From the NCBI GenBank assembly GCA_013365365.1, contig JABVXU010000786.1:1-20494 (forward strand): a DNA stretch of 20,494 nt. Reading direction: 5' to 3'. This DNA comes from Cruorifilaria tuberocauda. Taxonomy: Eukaryota; Nematoda; Chromadorea; Rhabditida; Onchocercidae. The notes below the pieces were generated by a model. It ran no database searches. It was not told the origin of the DNA and was given only the letters and a program-made list of their open reading frames with translations. A program made the position numbers and the translations under genes. Position 1 is the stretch's first letter. Every line of letters starts with the position of its first letter. This document shows, piece after piece, positions 1 through 8,799 of this stretch.

Positions 1-31
1 ATTATTATTATTATTATTATTAATTATTATT
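1..31. repeat. (ATT)n microsatellite
   Basis: The window opens with an almost pure ATT array. It lies in the intron, or upstream sequence, before the first visible AMPK-gamma exon. No coding potential. Confidence 0.9.
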
Positions 32-106
32 GACACTATTATTATTTTTAACAATAATTACAATCTGTTAGTAGCGCTTTCAAGCTGACTGATTCGATTT
101 ATCAAT

Positions 107-170
107 AACTTATCAGATATCAGTATATTATCAATTATAACTTATCAGATATCACCATATTATCAATTAG
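107..170 (+). repeat. 32-bp tandem duplication ending at a splice acceptor
   Basis: Two adjacent 32-bp copies (107-138 and 139-170) begin AACTTATCAGATATCA and end TATTATCAATTA plus one base. The first copy ends in TTAT and the second in TTAG. The second supplies the acceptor for the exon at 171. The copies differ at only a few positions. Confidence 0.9.
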
Positions 171-3100
171 CCTGCTCATTACCAAATGAATCAATTAGCG
201 AACGTAAAATTTCAATGGATGGTCGATTTTCCGAGATGGAAGAATGTGCTGATAGGGAACGGAATAAGAAATTATCGAGACGGTTTAGTGTTCCGGAAAA
301 GGTGTGTTGAATATGTCCGGTAGATTTTTTTCTCCATTTAAATTCATCCAATTTTGAAAAATAAAAAATTATTAATTCATTGTAAGTACTATCCATTTAT
401 CTGTTAAACAATCGATATGTATTTTATATCTATCTTTATCAGTAACTTTTATCAGTGTTATTTTTAAATTTAAATTTAATATTTTAATAAATATGCCTTA
501 GAATATTATTTTATTGTACTGAAGCTTAGCGTATTCTATAAGAATAAGGTACGATGACCTTTGACATTAGCTCTATTAAATTTACATTAACTATAAATGA
601 TATTTTCAAATTTTTATTTAAATGTAAATCGAATTGGCACGAAAGAAGCGCAAATGTCGAAGTTTAAATTTGGATTTTAAATTACTCTTTAAGCTTAATA
701 ACTTAATGAAAAGTATGCTTATGTAATATCTATTTGAACTGATCGGAACTGAAATATATTTATTGATCCTGATCGATATAAGCGAACTGTTTAACTATCC
801 AAAATTAGCATATACAAAAAAAAAACTTTAAGAAAAATTTCTTTTCTCAAATTTTGATTATTCGTGTTATCAGTCAAAGGTCAAACCATTATTTTCTTTT
901 TCTCTTAATGAATTCAAAATTATAAGATTTTCTTTTCATGCTAACTTTTCATGAATTAAGTAATTCCCTTTTACTTGCTTAATCTTTGGACGAGTTCAAC
1001 AGTTGTGAAATTGAGAGACTGGGGTCAGTTTGTAAGGTCACAGTGTCAATCGTTGTCAAAATAAAGGTATTACTTTGATAAGATCTGAACTTTCAGGAAT
1101 TTCTTTCAACTAAATTAAAAAATTATTCAAATTTAACAAATTATCAATCTTAAAAGATATAATTTAGGATTATATGATCTTACGTCAATCTCGGGAACGT
1201 GAATTGGAGGTTGTTGCTGCATTTGGTGTGTTTTACTTTGTGCAAAAAGTAAATGAATAACTAAATAAACAATAAATAAATAAGTAAATAATAAATACGC
1301 AATAAATAAATAAATAAACAGGTAAATGAATGAATGAATGATAGTAAATAAATAAATAAATGAACAAATGAACGAATAAACAAATGAGCAATAAGTAAAT
1401 AATAAATAAATAAATAAATAAATAAATAAACAAATAAATAATAAATAAACAAATAGCTTTGTGTAAGTAAGAAAAATTGAAAAGATAAAGCTTACTTCCG
1501 AGTATAAAATTTCAGGAGGTGTAGTTTGAAATTGTATAAATATGCAAATTATTAAGAAAAATAGAATTAATGATAAGCCTTAGTAAATTATCCCTTTGAT
1601 TAGCTATATAATTATCAATATCAGTTGTCATTTTGCTTATTTCATCTTATCCTTAACTTACCTTAAAATTTAAAGGAATTAAAAAAGTTTAATTAAATTT
1701 TCGAATTTATCAACTATTATTTGCTATTATTGCAGATAGACATATGGATCCTTATAAGCAATATATGCAATCTTTGCTATGCTATAATTTAGCACCTGTT
1801 CACGGAACAACCGTACTAATTGACGCTAATCTACCGGTAAATTTTTGGATAAATTTCAGCAAAATAATCGTTAATTTAGATAAACTATTGCTGAATTTAG
1901 TAGATGGTAAATTTTTGGTTAATTTTGCATAGTTACCAGTGAATTTGGAATGTATTTACGTGAAGTACCGGTAAATTTTGGGTAAATTTCGATAAATTTC
2001 TTCTGAATTTGGGTAAATTGCAGGCAAATTTAATAGACCATCGGCAAAATTTTAGGTAATTTTACATAAACTATCAGTTAATTTAGATAGACTACCAGTG
2101 AATACCAGTAATATACAGTAATATACTACTTATAGAGAGGATAAAGTTAGGTAATTTCTATTCCAAGAAATTTACAATACTTAAAATTTTAATCAATGTT
2201 TGCCTAAGTTCTGAATGATTAGAAAGTTTTTACCTGATATGGAAGATAATAACAGAAATCACGGGTAGACCTATTTCCCAACTTTTTTTCTCCTAATCTT
2301 GAATTTCCTAAAAAAAAACTCCCAAATAATAAATACGCAATAAATAAATTAATTAATTAATTAATTAATTACTGATAAATTTTAGATGCGTAAATCATTA
2401 TTAGCACTTTATCAATCAGGACATGATGCAGCTGTGGTAATCAATTCAACCGTACATAATCCGGTAGGTATAATAACCATTACGGATTGTCTTCGTGCAA
2501 TCAATCTAACACTCAATATCGATTCTGAAATAGGTGATCGTCCGGTTTCTGATTTCATCAGAATATACGGCAAGAAAAAACTTATCACTGCAACTGTTAA
2601 TATGTCGTTAGTGATTTTATTTTTTTATTAATTGTTTCAAAATTTCTTTTAATAATTTCAATTTGATAAGTGATAATTGATAGTTGATAATTTTGATGAA
2701 TAAATTATCGTTAAATTTTAATTCTTTGCATGTTTTGTTTTTCTTTTGATCTGTCTGTAATAATTAAATTCGTATTTAAATTTTTCAGGCATATCCTGGA
2801 ATGTTTCCGTCCTCTTCATTAGATTTGATAGCTTCCAGCATTTACAATACATTGCAGTGTTTGGGATGCAGCTAGGTTGTTTTATCTCAATCATGTTCAT
2901 CGCATTCCGGTATTTCAAACGGATCATGACAATCTATTCACGGATATCCTCTATATGCTATCACTACGACGAATTTTTGATGAAACCATTATCAAATTGG
3001 TAAAATAAACCTTTTTGTTTTGTTTTTTTTTTTTAATTATCAAATTGATTTATTGAAATTATCAAATTATCAAATTAAAAAATAAGTAAAAGTTTTTCAT

Positions 3101-6100
3101 TTTGTTTTAATTACCAAATTAGTAAAATAAACTTTTTTTGGTCTTTTTCTTAAATTATCAAATTGAAATTGAAATTATCAATTGATCAAAGTCTTTTAAA
3201 TTATCAAATTTAATTTAACTTATCAAATTGAAAAATAAGTGAAGGTTTTTTGTTCTTTTTAATCATCAAATTACTAAAATAAACTTTTTTCTGGTTTTTT
3301 TCTTAAATTATCAAATTGATTTATTGAAATTATCAATTTATCAAAAATTTTTAAATTGTCAAATTGAAAGAAAAATGAAAGTTTTTCGTTTTTTTTTTTA
3401 AATTATCAAAAACAAACTTTCTTTGTTTTTTTTTTGAAAGAAAATTTTTTATTTCTTATTTTTTTCCAATAATTTATGGAAAATTGAGTAAAAAAATGAA
3501 AAATGAGTAAAAAAGATTGAATTTAAAGTAAAAGATTTTATGAAAAATTGAGAAAAATTATTTAAAAAGTCAATATAAATATTTTTGAAAATCAAATTTT
3601 TATATAGTTTCCTAAAATTTTTCTTTTATTAAAATTATTACAGATAGAGCGAAGTTTTTTAATAGCACCGTATTTAAAGCATCGAACACTGTTTGATTCC
3701 GGCATTGGTACATGGACGAATATTGTGACGGTTTGTTTGTATTGCTAAAGTTGTAAACTTAAGTATAAGTATACGTTGCATATGAAAATACCTTACGTAT
3801 TGATAATTATCAATAAGTAAATGATAATAATAATATATGATATGATATAATATATATATGTAATGATACGATATAATGCATGATAATATGTGATATAGTA
3901 TAAAATAATGACAATAATTACTGATAATATATTGATAATATGATATATGATAATAATAAATGATAATAAATAAATGATAATAATTTTTGATAATATACTG
4001 ATAACATGATATGTGATAATAATAAATGATAATAATTACTGATAATATATTGATAAGATGATGTGTGATAATAATAAATGATAATAATTACTGATGATAT
4101 ACTGATAATGTGATATGTGATAATAATAAATAATAAATAAATGATAATAATTACTGATAATATATTGATAACATGATATGTGATAATGATAAATAATAAA
4201 GAAATGATAATAATTACTGATAATATACTGATAATATGATATGTGATAATAATAAATGATAATAATTAGTGATAATATATTGATAATGTGATATATGGTA
4301 AGAATAAAGAAATGATAATAATTACTGATAATATACTGATAACATGATATGTGATAATAATAAATGATAATAATTAGTGATAATATATTGATAATCATAA
4401 TTATTAAAGGGAGAATAGATGAAAATTTATCAATTTGAACTGATAAAAAATTTTTTAACCCAATAGTTCATCCATTTATTTACCTTATTTAATTTATTCT
4501 ATTTAGGTCAATGATCCTGATCGAAACAATAACAGAAAAAAAAATTATTGTTAATTTTAATTAAATTTAAACAAAAAAGATAAATGTATGATTAGTATAA
4601 AATATGTTAATTTAACCTTTGACCCTATTCATCGCTAATTTACAAATTAAAGGTTTAAACTTTCGCTTAAAGATATCCTGAAAAAATTGGAAAATCACTT
4701 CATAAAACTATTTGTTTATTTTATTTGAGAAATTTGAATTGTTTTAAAACTATAAAAACAAAATTACGATCACTTATAGACTATCCTCGTCTCATTTAAA
4801 ACAGGAACAATGCTGCCACTGATAAGACTTTTGTAAGCCATGATTAACTTTATTTATCATTTGATAATTATCATTTGAATTTTCGATAACGATAATCATT
4901 TAATAAATAAATTGTTTAGTGAAGAAAACTTTGCTGATAAAATACTTCTATTTTTATCATTTGATATTATCAGTTGGAGGATGATAATATTGATACTGAT
5001 AGCATCAGATAACTTATTTTATTTTCAATTTTTGTAATTTCACCAGTTTAAAAATGGATTGAACTATTTTACGGATAAACTATGAGCATAAAAAAATGAT
5101 AAAAATGATAATAAAGTGATAATGATAATAAGCAAAACTATTTCATGCTTACATTTATTCGTAGTTTGTGTTATCAGTTTTGTTTCTTCCTCCCTCATAC
5201 TCTCGTTTCCCTCATTCCGGAAGATTGAGATAACAGTTAGTGATAAAAAGTGATAAAAGATGGATATTTGCTGAAAATGATTGAATGCATGTTATTTAAA
5301 TCTAATTAAAATTTATAGATTACAACTAGCGCATGTTGTGGTGAGGTAATTGATAAATTGATAACCGGAAAGTTATCATCTATTGCCGTCGTTAATGAGC
5401 ACAATATGATGCTTGGAAAAATTAGCAAAAATGATATTATGCATGAGCTTGCTAAGCATTTCAATAATTATCTGGAAATTGCTAATGTACCCATTAAGGT
5501 TTGTCCTATAATTTCTTTTTTAGATTTTACAAAATTTTAGTTTTAATTCTTCTTGAAAGCTACCAGTTACAAAGCTACCAGTTTTCTAGATTAAGAATAC
5601 TGATAACCTTTTTTAAAAATCCGAAAAGTGAAATTGAAGCCGGATTGCATTAGAACATCTTCATTAGGCTTAATTAAAGTTAAATTAAGGTTAAAAAGTA
5701 TTATCAATTAAGGTTAAATTAAAGTTAGAAGGTATTATCATTTAAGGTCAGAAAGTGTTATCAATCAAGGTTAAATTAAGGTTAGAAAGTATTATTAATT
5801 AAGGTTAAATTACGGTTAGAAAGTGTTATCAATTAAGGTTAAATTAAGGTCGGAAAGTGTTATCAATTAAGGTTAAATTAAGGTCGGAAAGTGTTATCAA
5901 TCAAGGTTAAATTAAGGTTAGAAAGTATTATTAATTAAGGTTAAATTACGGTTAGAAAGTATTATCAATTAAGGTTAAGTTACGGTTAGAAAGTGTTATC
6001 AATTAAGGTTAAATTAAGGTCAGAAAGTGTTATCAATTAAGGTCAGAAAGTGTTATCAATTAAGTTAAATTACGGTTAGAAATTGTTATCAATTAAGGTT

Positions 6101-6497
6101 AAATTATGGTTAGAAAGTGTTATCAATCAAGGTTAAATTACGGTTAGAAAGTATTATCAATTAAGGTTAAATTAAGGTTAAAAAATGTAAGCTATCATAG
6201 CACTTAGCACATGACTATCTCATTGTATTATACTTCGTATTTTAATTTACTAAATTAATCATTAATCATGATTATCTCGAATTAATCATGATTATCTAGA
6301 ATGTTTATCGTGTTCCACCGTTCGGTCGTCCAACTCATACAATTTACGAAGGAATCGCTTTATTGTTATCGTCTGATGATCAATGTTTGTTTATTGTTGA
6401 TTGCAATCAGCATGTTATAGCTGTTGTTGCTTTTATCGATATTGTGGATTATATTTTGAATTCAACTGATATTTATCATGAAATCAATACTGGCTAA
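171..6497 (+). CDS. AMP-activated protein kinase gamma subunit (four CBS domains), 5'-partial, eight exons
   Basis: Regulatory, nucleotide-sensing subunit of the cytosolic AMPK heterotrimer. Exons: 171-301, 1168-1225, 1736-1836, 2386-2606, 2858-2999, 3644-3730, 5319-5498 and 6300-6497 (TAA at 6495). All phases join (0, 1, 0, 2, 0, 0, 0) and give 371 residues. Family evidence: CBS1 (about residues 76-135) holds CYNLAPV and GIITITD; CBS2 (162-215) holds SVWDAARLFYLNHVHRIPV and LRRIF; a linker holds LFDSGIGTW; CBS3 (240-290) holds GKLSSIAVV and GKISKND; CBS4 (307-362) holds VIAVVAFIDIVDYIL. These align without gaps to the order of vertebrate gamma subunits as I recall them. Residues 1-60 form a charged N-terminal extension with the basophilic kinase-type motif RRFSV. 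The first exon in view starts in mid-codon (one base expected from upstream), so the start codon lies outside the window. It is a divergent paralog: an expected Arg in CBS1 and a His-Arg pair in CBS4 are absent. Nematodes have several gamma genes, so I give no symbol. Confidence 0.9.
302..1167 (+). other. AMPK-gamma intron, no other gene seen
   Basis: Donor GTGTGT at 302 and acceptor AATTTAG ending at 1167. The 866 bases are AT-rich without strong repeats. I looked for further exons and found none needed: the phase at both edges is 0, so the flanking exons join directly. Confidence 0.7.
1250..1455. repeat. AAAT/AAAC tetranucleotide-rich array
   Basis: Imperfect array of AAAT, AAAC and GAAT tetramers in the 1226-1735 intron of the AMPK-gamma gene. 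Its reverse strand reads as long Phe/Tyr/Ile-rich open frames, but these are by-products of the repeat. Confidence 0.9.
1831..2120 (+). repeat. Degenerate repeat containing copies of an exon-intron junction
   Basis: The donor junction at 1836/1837 reads TACCG|GTAAATTTT. The following intron contains GGTAAATTTTTGG again at 1906-1918 and TACCGGTAAATTTT again at 1966-1979, with further weaker GTAAATTT and GTGAATTTGG units to about 2100. The array therefore looks as if it was built from the junction itself. Confidence 0.75.
2347..2371. repeat. (AATT)n microsatellite next to an acceptor
   Basis: Short run of AATT units about 15 bases before the acceptor of the AMPK-gamma exon at 2386. It may form part of the upstream branch and polypyrimidine region. 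No other content is seen. Confidence 0.7.
2985..3470 (+). repeat. Long-period repeat (about 120-150 bp) built from an exon-intron junction
   Basis: The AMPK-gamma exon ends ATCAAATTG|GTAAAATAAAC at 2999/3000. The intron then holds related blocks: CCAAATTAGTAAAATAAAC near 3114, TCAAATTACTAAAATAAAC near 3266 and a shortened version near 3401. They are separated by AAATTATCAAATTG and poly-T stretches that also recur. The first copy keeps the GT of the donor; the second has lost it. Confidence 0.75.
3836..4396. repeat. GATAA-rich tandem repeat, unit about 52-72 bp
   Basis: About eight or nine imperfect units in the 3731-5318 intron of the AMPK-gamma gene. Each carries TGATAATAATTACTGATAA, then a TATTGATAA or TACTGATAA block and ATGATATGTGATAATAATAA. 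A long open frame on the reverse strand here is an artefact of stop-free repetition and encodes only Tyr/Ile/His-rich sequence. Confidence 0.9.
4397..5318 (+). other. Rest of the AMPK-gamma intron
   Basis: Unique AT-rich sequence with many scattered TGATAA/TTATCA motifs (for example 4848-5000 and 5096-5125) and a pyrimidine-rich patch near 5185-5220. No exon is needed: the protein alignment across 3730/5319 is gap-free (GIGTWTNIVT followed by ITTSACC). Confidence 0.65.
5663..6186. repeat. 34-bp tandem repeat, about 15 copies
   Basis: Units resemble GTTATCAATTAAGGTTAAAT followed by TAAGGTTAGAAAGT. Variants replace GGTTA with GGTCGG or GGTCAG, and some units are shortened. It fills most of the 5499-6299 intron of the AMPK-gamma gene. 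Nearly every unit contains TTATCA or a one-base variant of it. Confidence 0.9.
6261..6300 (+). repeat. 20-bp tandem duplication ending at a splice acceptor
   Basis: Two adjacent 20-bp copies of ATTAATCATGATTATCT plus three bases. They are identical except that the first ends CGA and the second AGA. The AG in the second copy is the acceptor for the last AMPK-gamma exon (coding from 6300). Confidence 0.93.
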
Positions 6498-6925
6498 GCA
6501 TTGATAAAAGCTTTAACAGGATTAAATTTAAATTAAATTAAATTAATCTTGCAAGTTATGTTAATTTTCCGCTTACGTCATTCTAATTATTTACTTAATT
6601 TTATTTAAATACGATAAAAGTATTTGCCTAAATGTTAAAGAAGAGAATTAAATATTAGCTGGTAATATCAATTTCAGTTATTTATCATATCATATTACTG
6701 TCAATACGAATTTAACTTTTTTTATTATTTGTTTATTAATTTCATTTTTCTTCACATGATCAAGTTGATCAAGAGACTATTAGAATTTTGATTAGATATT
6801 GTTTAACCTTTCACCTTATTAACATAAATTCCATATTTTAACTGCAATTACTATTTCATAATAGTTATTTAGTAAAAGTAAAAGTATGACGCAAGTAAAA
6901 ATGTATTACAATTATTAGAATAGAA
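6498..6925. other. AMPK-gamma 3' flank, no gene seen
   Basis: AT-rich sequence after the stop codon. No AATAAA lies in the first 600 bases; the first plausible ones are at 7217, 7404 and 7577, so the 3' end of the transcript cannot be placed. Confidence 0.5.
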
Positions 6926-7112
6926 GGAAGGTGTAGAGTTAAGTAAGTTTAGAGATAAGTTTTTATCTTTCTGTTTTGCTATTAGAAGTAGGTGTAGAGT
7001 TAAGTAAGTTTAGAAATAAGTTTTTATCTTTCTATTTTGCTATTAGAAGTAAGTGTAGAGTTAAGTAAGTTTAGAGATAAATTTTTATCTTTTATTTTTT
7101 TTCTTTCGCTAG
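6926..7112. repeat. 61-bp repeat, three copies
   Basis: GTGTAGAGTTAAGTAAGTTT recurs at 6931, 6992 and 7053, exactly 61 bases apart. Each copy continues AGATAAGTTTTTATCT, which can fold into a small hairpin with AGATAA/TTATCT arms. Each then has a pyrimidine stretch ending in TATTAG, or in GCTAG in the last copy, which resembles a splice acceptor. Confidence 0.92.
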
Positions 7113-7172
7113 ATGCTAACTGTATCGATAATTGATTGTACGGGTTTTCCGTTAAAAATGGTAATTTTTTAA

Positions 7173-8030
7173 AAGTACTAATTAATTAGTTAATTAATTG
7201 TTTAAAATAATTGCCAAATAAATTTCTCATAATTATATCTTAAATTACATATTTTCTTCCTTTCTTTTTCACAATTATTTTGTCCTTTTTTTAATTAAAT
7301 CAAATTTTAAGTTATTTCTTGCTCATTTTTGAATTATATTAACCTGGTTATTTTCTCAATACGTGTATTTAACGCAATACCTGTTAGTAAAGATTGGATT
7401 ATGAATAAATAATGAGTAGGAATTAAATGACTATTTAATTACTTTTTCAAATTAATTCATTTATAATATAGTTTAATTTCGTTGAATTAAAAAGTTTATT
7501 GAAAAGTTTACTTACTGCTTAAGCTTATTGTGAAGTATGTATTTCCATTATTTGATTGTAATTAATCTGTTATTTGAATAAAATATTCTTTTCTTTTGAA
7601 TTGTCACATAGAAAAAATCATTGAAAATCATGCAATGCATTTGAATTGTTACAGGTAAATGAATAAAAATAGGTAAGACAGTAAGGAACAATAATTTAAT
7701 TAATTAATTTAGTTGGTAATTAGTTAGTAATTTAGTAATTTAATTCGTAATTTAGTTAGTTCAGTAATTTGTTATAATTGTTTTCTTGCCGTTTTTGTAC
7801 TCATGATAATCGATTCCTTTATGAGAATTTTAGAACGTTTCATTTATGATATTATGACTTCTTCATATACTAACATATTAAACTTGTCTTAACACTTATG
7901 ATAAAGTTCGCGACTAAGTTAGATACAGAAAAAGTTTGAAATCGGATGGAAAACCTTGAAGAAATGATGGGACGTTAAAATAAGAGTGTTATCAGTAGAG
8001 ACAAGGGAAAAATAGAGCTGCAATACGAAG
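7173..8030. other. Intergenic stretch, no gene seen
   Basis: AT-rich sequence between the AMPK-gamma and golgin genes. It includes short AATT and TTAGTAATT runs (7690-7765) and isolated AATAAA hexamers (7217, 7404, 7577). I see no exon with convincing codon content. Confidence 0.55.
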
Positions 8031-8081
8031 TTATAACTATAACTATAACTATAACTATAACTATAGCTATAACTATAACTG
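8031..8081. repeat. (TATAAC)n hexanucleotide array
   Basis: Eight or nine tandem TATAAC units with one TATAGC variant, in the intergenic region upstream of the golgin gene. Confidence 0.92.
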
Positions 8082-8319
8082 TAAAATAGTAATTACCTTG
8101 AAGGGATATGAAGTAGAGAGAAAAATGTGATCAGTGGAGATTTATTGTTTATTAAAAATCATAATTTGCCTAAATTAAAACTAGAAAATTTTCAATTCAA
8201 ACTCGAAAACATCATGAAATACCATGAAAATACCATGATATGAATCCATGAATTACAGTTTATTTCTATCACTATTTTTTATTTTTATCATTTATCTTTA
8301 TCACTTTCTATCACTGTTA

Positions 8320-8414
8320 CTAATCACTATTTATCATGAGAAAGAGATATTCAGGAGTTATTTTTATCACTATCACTAATCACTATTTATCATGAGAAAG
8401 AGATATTTAGGAGT
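8320..8414. repeat. 39-bp direct duplication
   Basis: CTAATCACTATTTATCATGA followed by GAAAGAGATATTYAGGAGT occurs at 8320-8358 and 8376-8414 with one mismatch. The period is 56 bp, and TTTTTATCACTATCA lies between. It sits about 400 bp upstream of the golgin start codon. Confidence 0.9.
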
Positions 8415-8486
8415 GTTAAATCATTCATTCTCGTTTTCGAAAAATATTAAATACATCTCAAGAGAAGGATTTCATTCTCTCGGGAA

Positions 8487-8490
<4 letters not shown>

Positions 8491-8525
<35 letters not shown>

Positions 8526-8533
8526 GAGAGAGG
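8491..8533. repeat. (GA)n microsatellite
   Basis: Nearly pure GA array upstream of the golgin gene, possibly in its promoter or 5' untranslated region. An open frame starting in it encodes alternating Arg-Glu followed by sequence with no family resemblance. Confidence 0.9.
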
Positions 8534-8720
8534 GAAACGAGAAATGATAAAATTTACGCCACAACTTTCAGCAATTATACGATCATCACGTCCGAGTTCA
8601 TTGAACTTTCATCTTCACACGGGTTTGGATTCAAATTGCGGGAATTAGAAACAATTCGCTTTTTAAGTTATCCGTTTGTTACTGTGATTGTTGTAAAATG
8701 CTTTCGATGATTTGATATTT

Positions 8721-8732
8721 TATCAATTTCAG
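8721..8732 (+). promoter_or_regulatory. Candidate 5' acceptor (spliced-leader or 5'UTR intron) of the golgin gene
   Basis: TATCAATTTCAG is a strong nematode-type acceptor 67 bases before the golgin ATG, followed by a purine-rich leader. In nematodes such a site commonly receives a trans-spliced leader. An ordinary 5'UTR intron is equally possible from sequence alone. Confidence 0.5.
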
Positions 8733-8799
8733 GAAGAAATTTGAGGGATAGAGAGAGAGAAAGAAGAAGGGAAAAAAGAAAGAAAGAGAAGAGGTGGAG

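Noticed and set aside
163..396. Minus-strand open frame of 77 codons
   Set aside because: It overlaps the plus-strand AMPK-gamma exon, which has fitting splice sites and phase; the minus frame is its shadow.
1233..1452. Minus-strand Phe/Tyr/Ile-rich open frames
   Set aside because: Translation of a tetranucleotide array, with overlapping frames of the same kind.
2789..2857. An upstream exon start after TTTTTCAG giving HILECFRPLH, then three stops, suggesting a micro-intron or a pseudogene
   Set aside because: Joining the donor at 2607 to the acceptor CATTGCAG at 2857 gives a perfect frame (ITATVNMSVWDAARLF), so no micro-intron or pseudogene is needed.
4036..4398. Minus-strand 120-codon open frame rich in Tyr, Ile and His
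   Set aside because: It follows the GATAA tandem repeat exactly and lies inside an AMPK-gamma intron.
8492..8710. Plus-strand open frame beginning with Arg-Glu repeats
   Set aside because: It starts in a GA microsatellite and has no family resemblance; more likely promoter or 5'UTR of the golgin gene.
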